Of a DNA stretch of 14,024 bases, positions 5,396 to 13,600 are shown piece by piece (position 1 is the stretch's first letter; every line of letters begins with the position of its first letter). The stretch is from JADLDV01 sp964546355. Its GTDB lineage: Bacteria; Patescibacteriota; Minisyncoccia; Phycocordibacterales; UBA9973. Below the pieces are notes generated by a model, which searched no databases, had not been told where the DNA came from, and was given only the letters and a program-made list of their open reading frames with translations. Location: contig CAZJJM010000011.1 in assembly GCA_964546355.1 (NCBI GenBank), positions 1 to 14,024 on the forward strand, given 5' to 3'. Position numbers and translations under genes: made by a program.

Positions 5396-6521
5396 TTTCA
5401 TTATTACACTATGTGTCTTTTTCAGTACATTCTTACCCGCACATAACACATTCTCAGCAGAACTTGTTCAAGAAACACATGACATTGTTCGAGCTCAAGT
5501 TACACAGATCAAGAGTAGTACAGAAAAAAATGTAGAAGGTGCTAACATTGCAACAAAAGAACAAGTAATTAGTATCAAAATTCTTGAAGGTGTCGATACA
5601 AATAAAAACATCGAACTCATCAATGATTATATTCAACTCAAAGATAATCAAAAGTTTTTTCTTAATCGTATAGAAAAAGATACCGGTGACGTTGTGTATA
5701 GTGTTGCTGACACAAATCGTTTACCAATACTCGGTGGCTTATTTGCACTATTTTTACTTGTAGTCTTTTTTGTTGGAGGAAAACAAGGGATTCGAGGATT
5801 ACTTAGTTTTGCATTAAGTATCTTTTGTATTGTATTTCTTCTGTTACCAGGAATAATGAAAGGGTATTCCCCTCTTTGGGTAAGTTTTGGGGTTTCAGGA
5901 CTCATTATCATTATTGGCTCATACATTACTCACGGTTTTAATAGAACAACAACATCTGCAGTAATTGGGATGCTTGGAACAGTACTCTTCACCGGTATTC
6001 TTGCATATGTTGCAGTAGAATGGTCTTCATTTACAGGAATGACTTCTGATGAATCACTCTATCTGAATATAAACACGCAAGGTGTCCTTGATTTTACAGG
6101 ACTTCTCTTGGGAGGAATTATGATTGGACTTCTTGGTGTACTCTACGATAGTGCTATAGGACAAGCAGTATTCGTAGAAGAACTCTATCGATCAAATAAA
6201 GATATTTCTGAAAAAACAGTATTCAAAAAAGCAATTCGTGTCGGAAGAGAGCATATTGGTGCACTTGTAGACACACTTGCAATTGCATATGTCGGAGCAT
6301 CACTCCCTTTGTTTCTGCTTTTACAAACAACTGAAAACTTTAACTTGTTTGTACTGAATCGAGAAATGTTTGCAGCAGAAATAGTTCGAATCCTTGTCGG
6401 AAGTATTGGATTGATACTTGCAGTACCAGCAACAACAGTTGTCTCTGTATTCTTCCTAAAAAGATATAGAGGGCAAGAAATTCACGGACACGAAAAGCAT
6501 CACCATCATCACTCTCACTAA
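5388..6521 (+). CDS. YibE/F-family membrane protein with His-rich C-terminus
   Basis: The 377-residue protein begins with a signal peptide (about 1-24, SAE at 23-25), followed by a small extracytoplasmic domain (about 25-110) and about seven to eight membrane segments. DSAIGQAVFVEELYR in the second half, followed by GREHIGALVDTLAIAYVGASLP, is characteristic of YibE/F proteins, whose molecular role is not settled. The last twelve residues contain eight histidines (366-377), a probable metal-binding tail that fits an operon led by a Fur/Zur-type repressor. It overlaps the DsbB-like gene by 8 nt, so it is probably translationally coupled. Its stop codon directly abuts the stop of the convergent HolA-like gene, with no terminator between them. 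Confidence 0.9.
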   Translation: MRNFIITLCVFFSTFLPAHNTFSAELVQETHDIVRAQVTQIKSSTEKNVEGANIATKEQVISIKILEGVDTNKNIELINDYIQLKDNQKFFLNRIEKDTGDVVYSVADTNRLPILGGLFALFLLVVFFVGGKQGIRGLLSFALSIFCIVFLLLPGIMKGYSPLWVSFGVSGLIIIIGSYITHGFNRTTTSAVIGMLGTVLFTGILAYVAVEWSSFTGMTSDESLYLNINTQGVLDFTGLLLGGIMIGLLGVLYDSAIGQAVFVEELYRSNKDISEKTVFKKAIRVGREHIGALVDTLAIAYVGASLPLFLLLQTTENFNLFVLNREMFAAEIVRILVGSIGLILAVPATTVVSVFFLKRYRGQEIHGHEKHHHHHSH

Positions 6522-7247
6522 TTACAGGGTAGATAAAAGATATTTTTCAAATGCAACGTACGGGTCTTGATTATCTCTACGGGTGCGAGATATGAGAGTT
6601 GCAATATCATACACCATGTGACGAAGTTCGTCTGTGGTGTATTTTTGTATTCCCCTTTTTGCTTGGGTTAGAGTAAACGGCTTCAAATTAAGTGGTAAAA
6701 GGTATGAAGGATTTTTTGCACAAGCTACCGCATACAATGTTTTAATTTGCCAAAAAACAATTCCGATTACCTGCTCAATCGCCACATCAGCATCTCGAAG
6801 TTCTAGACAAGTAATCCACGCTCGTTTTTTATCTCGCGCAATAATCGCATCAGTAATCGCAAAAGGGGTGATTACCTGTTTTTTATTTTTCTGCTGACTG
6901 TCTTCATGAACAACAACGTCTTTATGAGAAAGTATCGCTTTATACTCTTTTGACATGTCGTGCTCAAGAACATAAAAATAGTGATCAGAATCAACCATCA
7001 CCTTGAACAGCTCACTTAAAACAGGAGCGCTGTTCTCGTCAAAAAGATATGGGAGGATAATAGCATATGTTTCAGCAAACAATCCGGACTGATGTCTGAT
7101 ATATGATTCAAGTGTTCCGGAAAAGACATCTTCTGGAGTAATACGTATAGTACGAATCGTGATATTCTTTTTCTCAATATCTGAAATCAGATTTTTGAGT
7201 CGTTGTCCTTTTTTTTCGCTGTCAGTACCCAGGAGGAAAGTAAGCAT
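6522..7247 (-). CDS. holA: DNA polymerase III delta-subunit-like protein (HolA-like)
   Basis: The 241-residue protein resembles the clamp-loader delta subunit mainly in its C-terminal half (about 128-241). There ITDAIIARDKKRAW, then VIGIVFWQIKTLYAV, then the ending DPYVAFEKYLL match the helical collar domain and its family pattern. The N-terminal half (about 1-125) looks like a cut-down AAA+-type domain without a P-loop, as expected for delta. Typical delta subunits are near 340 residues, so this is about 100 shorter. It is the last gene of a minus-strand run after DNA polymerase I and an ICMT-like gene, which supports a replication role. Recognition is by overall pattern rather than a catalytic motif. 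Confidence 0.72.
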   Translation of the reverse strand: MLTFLLGTDSEKKGQRLKNLISDIEKKNITIRTIRITPEDVFSGTLESYIRHQSGLFAETYAIILPYLFDENSAPVLSELFKVMVDSDHYFYVLEHDMSKEYKAILSHKDVVVHEDSQQKNKKQVITPFAITDAIIARDKKRAWITCLELRDADVAIEQVIGIVFWQIKTLYAVACAKNPSYLLPLNLKPFTLTQAKRGIQKYTTDELRHMVYDIATLISRTRRDNQDPYVAFEKYLLSTL

Positions 7248-7252
7248 GGTAA

Positions 7253-7726
7253 TTACAATTTAACGTTTTCTGTATATTCAACATAATGATCCCCGTACTT
7301 TTCTTTCAATAACGCTTGTTGTTTACGAATAAATGTCCATTGTGAAATGATGTATGACAAAAGTGCCATAAGTACAACTATGACTGAGTTCATCAAAAAA
7401 CCAAATCCAATCATAAGAATCATGAGTCCAAGATTTGTTGGACTTTTAAGAACTTTATATGGTCCTTTTGCAAACATGTGCGGTGTACGAAAATGAATCT
7501 TTGAACGAATATATTTTGTCACCCGAGAAGTGTATTGTGCCCAAAAGACAAGCGCTGTTGCAATGACTAGAAACAGGAAACCGAAGAAAGAAGCATATGG
7601 TTCATAGGTAAATGTCTGATGCCATACCTGGTCGAGAATAATACCGAGCAAGAAAAAAATCGAATGAGTCGTATAAGAATACGCCAATACCTTGTGAATA
7701 GTCAGTTTTGAAATTGATTTTTCCAT
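7253..7726 (-). CDS. ICMT/PEMT-like membrane protein (isoprenylcysteine methyltransferase superfamily)
   Basis: The 157-residue protein has about four to five membrane segments. Its C-terminal half follows the plan of the ICMT/PEMT-type methyltransferases: GPYKVLKSPTNLGLM at 88-102 corresponds to the usual GPYRxxRHPxYLG, and a late KYGDHYVEY (143-151) corresponds to the FGxxYxxY segment. The His of the family RHP motif is Ser here and the Glu pair before the last motif is Gln, so SAM binding may be altered or lost. The frame is open upstream to 7846, but that part overlaps the end of polA and lacks family similarity. An extended -10 box ends 8 nt before the ATG at 7724-7726, which I take as the start. 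Substrate unknown. Confidence 0.65.
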   Translation of the reverse strand: MEKSISKLTIHKVLAYSYTTHSIFFLLGIILDQVWHQTFTYEPYASFFGFLFLVIATALVFWAQYTSRVTKYIRSKIHFRTPHMFAKGPYKVLKSPTNLGLMILMIGFGFLMNSVIVVLMALLSYIISQWTFIRKQQALLKEKYGDHYVEYTENVKL

Positions 7727-7734
7727 ATAGGATG

Positions 7735-7745
7735 AGTATACCACC
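7735..7745 (-). promoter_or_regulatory. Extended -10 promoter (GGTGGTATACT) of the ICMT-like gene
   Basis: On the minus strand TGGTATACT is a TG-N-TATACT element, and the 11-mer is identical to the one before polA. Only 8 nt separate it from the ATG at 7726, implying a leaderless or nearly leaderless transcript made from just after the polA stop. Confidence 0.6.
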
Positions 7746-7760
7746 ACAAGACGAGAGAGG

Positions 7761-10127
7761 CTACTTAAGCTCACCCCAATGGTTTCCAGAACCAAAATGA
7801 ACCTCAAGTGGTACTTCTGATTGTAAGTGCAAAAATGATCGCGCAAAAACTCCTCGCATAGCTACAGATATAATTTTGGTTGCCTGTTCTTCAAAACCTT
7901 CAACGACTTCATAAATGAGTTCATCATGAATCTGAAGCAACAAATGCACCTGCTCACGAATACCTGCCTGCACCAAGTCTTCTTCTGCATAACGAATTGC
8001 GAGTTTTATCACATCAGCAGCAGTACCTTGAATCGGTGCATTTGTAGCGGTACGCTCTGCCATAGTTTTAATAAACGGAATGCGTGAACGAATATTAGGA
8101 AATCTTCTCTTGCGACCAAACAATGTTTCTGTGTAGACATGCTCCATTGCAAAAGCTTTTGTTTCATCGAGGTACGCACGTACACCAGCAAACTCTTTGA
8201 AATACTGTTCGTAAAATTTTTCTGCTTCTTCTCGAGAAGTATTGAGATTTTTCTTAAGCGCAGAAACGCCCATGCCGTAAATAATACCGAAGTTAATAAC
8301 TTTTGCCTTGCGACGCATATCATGATCGACTGCGTCTTCAGTCACTCCAAAAACACGAGAGGCTACTCCTGCGTGAATATCTTTACCTTCTTTAAAAACC
8401 TCAACCATGTATGGATCACCGGACATAAGTGCCATGACACGAAGCTCGATCTGACTGTAATCAAATCCAATAAGGGTGTGCCCTGGTGATGCAGTAAACC
8501 CGTTGCGAATAATTTTACCAAGATCTGTTTTGATTGGGATATTTTGCAAGTTTGGATTATTTGAAGAAAATCTTCCTGTGGTTGTGCCGTGTTGGATAAA
8601 TGATGCATGCAACTTACCATCCTCACCAACCATGTGAGGGATGACATCAATATATGTAGAAAGAAGTTTTTGCATTTCACGATATTCCATAATAACTGGA
8701 ATAATTGCATGGACATCAAAAAGTTCTTCAAGCACTTCAACTTTAGTCGAGAAAGATCCCGTCGCACCACGCTTACCTTTGGTTTTAAGTCCAAGTGTAT
8801 CAAATAGTATTTCAGATAATTGCTTCGGTGAATTAATGTTGAACTCTTTTCCTGCAAGCTCGTAAATTTTTTTTGTTTTCTCATCAAGCAACTGATGATA
8901 CTCCTTACTCAGGGAAAGGAAAAAAGGTTGATTAATAGCAATTCCCCGCTCTTCCATACGAGCAATGATCGGCATAAGTGGCTTTTCTATTTCATCAAAT
9001 ACTCGTTGTAATTTGTCATCTTTTTTCAGATCAGCAAAAATAACTTCTTTCGCAGAAGCAAAATCGTCTTTCTTTGCATAGGTGAGAATCTCCTCTTCTG
9101 TCGGATTCGTACGATCAGAATCAAGCAACCAAAGTGCAATACCCGTTTCGATAATTTCTTTTGTTGAAGCATGAACAATTTCTTTTTCTGGAACAGTTGG
9201 TCCGAACAGTGCTTTTGCTTTTGTGCGCAAACTACGAAATTCAAGTGCAACAAACAATGCGTCTATTTTTTCAAAAATGACACCTTCAGTAAATTGTTTT
9301 TCGGGAAGAATAAATGCTATTGGCGCATCACGTCTAATAGTTGCCAGTGTTTTAGAGAAAAGTGCTTCTTCCTCATTTTCTTTTATTAACGTAAGTATTC
9401 TTTCTGATATTCCAGCTTCTCGAATTTTTTCAGGATGAGAATGAATTGCCTCATACAGTTTTTCAACTGTACCAAACGTAGCAATAAGAGTTGTTGCTGT
9501 TTTCTCACCTATCCCCTTAATTCCAATAATGTTATCAGAAGGATCACCTCGAAGTCCTTTGTAATCAGGAAGAAGTGTTGGGGGAAAACCAAATCGTTCT
9601 ACAACCGCATCTTCATCATAGATAACCGTATCAGTAATTCCTTTTCTGAGTGTAAATACCCGAACTTTTTTCTTCGTTACCAACTGCAAGGTATCCATAT
9701 CACCAGAAGCAATAATAATTTCAACATCTTTATCATCTGCAAGTTGTGATACGATCGTTCCAAGCATATCATCTGCCTCAAATCCAGGCATGTCATATAT
9801 AGGAATATCAAATGCTTCGAAAATTTTTCGTGAACTTGCAAGTTGTGCCTTGAGTGCATCATCTGCTTTTGCTCTCCCTGCTTTATATTCAGTGTACGCT
9901 TCATGTCGAAATGTTTTTTGTGGTAAGTCATAACATGCCACAATATAGTCTGGATGAAAATCCTCTATCAGTTTGAAGAGCATAGTTACAACACCGTACA
10001 ATGCACCCGTCGGCTCTCCTGTACTAGAACTGAATTCCGGCAAGGCGTGGTACGCTCGATGAATAATTGCATGTGCATCAAGTAATACAAGTCTTTTTTT
10101 AGCATGTTTTTTAGTAGTAATTGCCAT
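7761..10127 (-). CDS. polA: DNA polymerase I
   Basis: The 788-residue protein carries the 5'-3' exonuclease/flap nuclease domain (about 10-305), with metal-binding acidic residues in LLDAHA, EADDM (117-121), SGDMDT (141-146) and GDPSDN (194-199) and the helix-hairpin-helix GIKGIGEKT. The polymerase domain (about 380-788) has motif A DYSQIELR (556-563), motif B RRKAKVINFGIIYG (605-618) and motif C HDE (734-736). Phe613 in motif B is the E. coli type that excludes dideoxynucleotides. Between them only about 70 residues replace the 3'-5' exonuclease domain and none of its DxE motifs remain, so proofreading is not expected. The frame stays open upstream to 10187, but that crosses a terminator and a promoter. 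Met at 10125-10127 is chosen because it follows the extended -10 box and begins the family similarity. Confidence 0.97.
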   Translation of the reverse strand: MAITTKKHAKKRLVLLDAHAIIHRAYHALPEFSSSTGEPTGALYGVVTMLFKLIEDFHPDYIVACYDLPQKTFRHEAYTEYKAGRAKADDALKAQLASSRKIFEAFDIPIYDMPGFEADDMLGTIVSQLADDKDVEIIIASGDMDTLQLVTKKKVRVFTLRKGITDTVIYDEDAVVERFGFPPTLLPDYKGLRGDPSDNIIGIKGIGEKTATTLIATFGTVEKLYEAIHSHPEKIREAGISERILTLIKENEEEALFSKTLATIRRDAPIAFILPEKQFTEGVIFEKIDALFVALEFRSLRTKAKALFGPTVPEKEIVHASTKEIIETGIALWLLDSDRTNPTEEEILTYAKKDDFASAKEVIFADLKKDDKLQRVFDEIEKPLMPIIARMEERGIAINQPFFLSLSKEYHQLLDEKTKKIYELAGKEFNINSPKQLSEILFDTLGLKTKGKRGATGSFSTKVEVLEELFDVHAIIPVIMEYREMQKLLSTYIDVIPHMVGEDGKLHASFIQHGTTTGRFSSNNPNLQNIPIKTDLGKIIRNGFTASPGHTLIGFDYSQIELRVMALMSGDPYMVEVFKEGKDIHAGVASRVFGVTEDAVDHDMRRKAKVINFGIIYGMGVSALKKNLNTSREEAEKFYEQYFKEFAGVRAYLDETKAFAMEHVYTETLFGRKRRFPNIRSRIPFIKTMAERTATNAPIQGTAADVIKLAIRYAEEDLVQAGIREQVHLLLQIHDELIYEVVEGFEEQATKIISVAMRGVFARSFLHLQSEVPLEVHFGSGNHWGELK

Positions 10128-10133
10128 AGACAC

Positions 10134-10144
10134 AGTATACCACC
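10134..10144 (-). promoter_or_regulatory. Extended -10 promoter (GGTGGTATACT) of polA
   Basis: TG-G-TATACT on the minus strand lies just after the tsaE terminator and ends 6 nt before the polA ATG, so transcription should begin at or next to the A of the start codon. The same 11-mer precedes the ICMT-like gene. This supports the choice of start and a leaderless message. Confidence 0.7.
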
Positions 10145-10150
10145 CAAAAG

Positions 10151-10176
10151 AAAATGCCCCGAAATGGGGCATTTTT
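10151..10176. terminator. Intrinsic terminator after tsaE
   Basis: Perfect 10-bp arms AAAATGCCCC (10151-10160) and GGGGCATTTT (10166-10175) enclose a GAAAT loop. On the minus strand the hairpin begins one base after the tsaE stop codon and is followed by a T-rich tract (TTTTCTTTT, running to about 10147), so it ends tsaE transcription and insulates polA. Confidence 0.9.
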
Positions 10177-10614
10177 CTAAAACACAAGTGTTCTCATGTC
10201 TGGATCATCAGTGTGCTCAAGTACCACATCGTAAACTTTTTCGGGCAGTCTATCACCCGCTCGTTCTGGCCATTCCACACAGACCAAACCTTTCGGATCA
10301 GAGAGTGCTTCTTCCCAACCAATTCGATCAAGTTCTGACACATCCTCAATACGATACAGGTCAAAATGATAAAGTTGTTCAAATGTCTCATTTTCAGGAA
10401 CGACATATCTACGCATCATGGTAAATGTCGGAGAAGTTATTTGTTCTGTCACACCAAATTGCTTTGCGAGAGCTTGTATGAATGTCGTCTTCCCTGCACC
10501 AAGGTTCCCAGAGAAAAGTATTGCGCACGGACCTGTCTCATGTCGAACAGCAAGTTCTTTCATAAAATCTTGTGCAACGGTATCAATATCATTCACGTGA
10601 AAATTCTGTCTCAT
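10177..10614 (-). CDS. tsaE: tRNA threonylcarbamoyladenosine biosynthesis ATPase TsaE
   Basis: The 145-residue P-loop protein has full family length. Walker A is GNLGAGKT at 36-43, followed by SPTF (61-64), HFDLYR (83-88) and EWPER (114-118), the sequence signatures of TsaE/YjeE. TsaE is the ATPase partner of TsaD and TsaB in making t6A at position 37 of ANN-decoding tRNAs in the cytoplasm. It appears as a single-gene unit: the surface-protein terminator lies just upstream, a TG-N-TAGAGT box ends 6 nt before the ATG, and its own terminator follows directly. TsaD and TsaB are not in the window. Confidence 0.96.
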   Translation of the reverse strand: MRQNFHVNDIDTVAQDFMKELAVRHETGPCAILFSGNLGAGKTTFIQALAKQFGVTEQITSPTFTMMRRYVVPENETFEQLYHFDLYRIEDVSELDRIGWEEALSDPKGLVCVEWPERAGDRLPEKVYDVVLEHTDDPDMRTLVF

Positions 10615-10620
10615 GAGCCT

Positions 10621-10629
10621 ACTCTAGCA
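10621..10629 (-). promoter_or_regulatory. Probable extended -10 box of tsaE
   Basis: On the minus strand TG-C-TAGAGT is followed by six bases and the tsaE ATG. This is the same geometry as the polA promoter, though TAGAGT is a weaker match. It sits directly after the preceding gene's terminator, where a new promoter is needed. Confidence 0.5.
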
Positions 10630-10631
10630 TG

Positions 10632-10675
10632 AATATAAAAACACTGCCATCGTATGATGACAGTGTTTTTATATT
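10632..10675 (-). terminator. Long terminator hairpin of the surface-protein gene
   Basis: The 20-nt arms 10632-10651 and 10656-10675 pair with a single mismatch around a GTAT loop, giving a core of CACTG/CAGTG and A/T tracts. The gene's stop codon is 10 bp before it on the minus strand. The T run lies inside the lower stem, and the hairpin could work in both directions. Confidence 0.85.
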
Positions 10676-10685
10676 TTAAGAAAAG

Positions 10686-13600
10686 TTAGATTAATTGATC
10701 TTTCTTTCGAGAAGCTTGTCGAACAAGAAGGACGATAAGCAGAATGATAAGGATCAAGAGCAACCATCCTCCAAGTGTTTGCGGGAAGAATCCTGCACCA
10801 AACAGTGCTGCTGCACCAAGCCCATTAATTGCACATGTTGCATCATCAGAAATATCATATGCAATGATACTGTCTTGCACTTTGTCTGGCATAGTTACTT
10901 GCAATGTTCCAGAAACAACAGTAGTGTCTTTTGTTTCTTCTGTTGCTTTCACTTGCATAAAGTGTGTCCCCGTTGCATCAGGAGCAAGTGTTCCAAGCGC
11001 AATAGTTAAGGTATAGTCTTTACTATCATATGAACCATCTGTCGCACGAACAAATTTTAATTCTTTTGGAAGGTGTACTTGAATCACTGCGTCAGTAAGT
11101 GTTTTTTTACTCAAGTTCTTATAAGTGATCTCATAATCAAGTGAGTCACCAGCACATGCAACCTTGTACTTGTTTTTAATTTCAAGCATGAGGTTTGTTG
11201 AACCAGTACCAGTACCTGTACCCGCTGGAGTTACTACAACAGGTGCTTTGATTGAAAGTGTACGGAATGACACAATGTCACCATTGATCACTACCCCATT
11301 AATGCGAGCAACTGCTCGGTAATAATATCCAGTGTTTGGTTCAAGATTAAATACTGCATCATAATACGGAACGAATGAACTTTGTACAGTTTGCACTGTA
11401 GTTGTAAGTCCGAGTCCAGTATCAGAACCATATTCAAACCACATTTGTGACCCAACTACTGCGTCACGGATAACACCATTAAGACGTGCACTTGATTGTC
11501 CAACATTTGTTGCAACAGTAGTAAGCACGAGTGTTGATTGTGGTCCGTTGTATGGAATATTATTATTACCACTTGTAACAAATGAGTACACTTGTCCATA
11601 GTTTGTTCCATACATGTTTGTTCCTACGAGACGGAAATAGTATGTTGTATTCGGCATGAGGTTCGACACCAATTCTGATACATTTCCTGTATATGCAGTC
11701 TGTGAAGGAGTACTGTAGTTCAAACTGTTTGTGTTCGTACCATATTGGAAGTAGCGAGATCCGTATGAACCTTGCATGTCTATATACCCATTGAATGTTG
11801 CGTAGTTTTGTGCAACATTTGTCGCAGTATATGTCGTCACTGACGGAAGATTGTATTGCTGATAAATAGTACCAGTGGTTGTAAATGTCACAGTACTACC
11901 ACAAACAACTGCTGAATTTCCTTGAGCACATGCACGTACATAGTACGTTGTGTTTTGAGTGAGGTTACTTACATATGCAGTAAATGAAGAACTGGTATTT
12001 CCATATGCAGTCATACCGAACGCAGATGATGTTCCGTACTGAAAATATACCTGTGATAAAGATATCAGAGATATAGGTGAGTTATTATAATAACTACCAG
12101 AAAATGTTGCGTATGTTTGTCCGATATTTGTCGGTTGATTGGTCACCACAGTAAGAGCTTGTGGGTACACACACGGCAATGGTCCACCGTAGTTTGTTGC
12201 AGAATAATCTGTACAATTTTGAACGATCACAGCATTTGTAGTGAATGAAAGATATGTTCCATATCCAGTACCCGCAGTGTTTGTCGCTTTTGCGCGAACA
12301 TAGTATGTCGTGTTTGCTTGAAGTCCGCTCACTACTTGTGAAAATGATGTTCCAAGTGGTGCGTTTACACTTTGTATATTTCCTGTCCAACCAGATTGAT
12401 AGTAATCGAAACCGGTTGATGTAACACTTGTACCAGAATATGTTCCGTACAATGTTGCTGAATTTTGACCTGCTTGCGCAGAAAGTGTCGTCACATATGG
12501 AAGCGTTACTTGAGGATAGTTGAATGGAGATTCGGTATTGTCAGTCGAACTCGAACATCCTGGATCTTGCATATCTACAAAACCATCACCGTCGTCATCA
12601 ATACCATTTGAACATTGATACACGATAGGCTGTGTTGTGTTGAACGGATATTCAGTAGATCCATTTGGATTACCAGCACATGCAGGATCTTGTGAATCAG
12701 TATATCCATCACCATCATTATCTATACCATCAGAACATGCATATATAGGTTGCTGATTTGTTGGTGTCGTAAATGGCACATAGATACCATATCCAGTCCC
12801 TGCACTATTTGTCGCTTTTGCACGAACATAGTATGTCGTATTCGGCAATAGATTACTTGCAGATGCAGTAAAAGAAGTACTTGTTGAAGCATTCACACTC
12901 ATGACATTACTTGTCCAACCAGATTGATAGTAATCAAAACCAGTTGAGGTGACACTCGTACCTGAATAATATCCAGAAAAGTATCCTGTTGTTGCAGAAG
13001 AAGCACTTGGAGTGTTTGTTGTTACTGTAGGAATTTGTACTACTGGAGGAAAGACACACGGAAGTGCACCTCCGTAGTTAGTCGCGGCAGGGTTAGTACA
13101 TGTTTGTGCTTGATATGTACACGGCAATGGTCCACCGTAGTTTGTTGCATTTGCGTCTGTACATGTTTGCGCAGTCGGTGCACTTACTTGAAGTACGATA
13201 ACAACAGAACCTTGTGTTCCCCATCCTGGAGCAATCGTACCGATAGACGCACCATTTGCAGACATGACATCATTGATCGGAAGATTTGTCGGGTTTGATG
13301 ATGTTTGATTTGGATACCAGAGAGCAGATACAGGAGTCAATGTTTGAGCACTTGAAAGTGTCGCTGATACACCACCTTGAGCAACTACTCCCGACGAAGA
13401 CACACTTCCTGTAAGTGAGTGTGTTGTCGCAGAACCAGAAGTATTTTGAATCAACTTGATCCGAGTATCTACAGCTGATGATGTTCCTGTGTTGTGATAA
13501 TAAATACGAACATTAAGCACATCTCCAGCTGAGCCAGATACTGTGCCATTTGGCCAACAAGGATTAGTAAACCCTTGATTGGTCGTGAAGTTTGCAATTG

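Noticed and set aside
7727..7846. Upstream extension of the ICMT-like gene by 40 residues
   Set aside because: It overlaps the last codons of polA in another frame and would place the start upstream of the extended -10 box. The Met at 7726 fits family length.
10128..10187. Upstream extension of polA by 20 residues
   Set aside because: The added stretch is read through the tsaE terminator hairpin and the polA extended -10 box and has no similarity to polymerase I. The Met at 10127 is the better start.
11259..13163. Repeats in the surface-protein gene as a CRISPR or non-coding array
   Set aside because: The repeats stay in one long reading frame, vary at third positions and encode recognisable protein modules.
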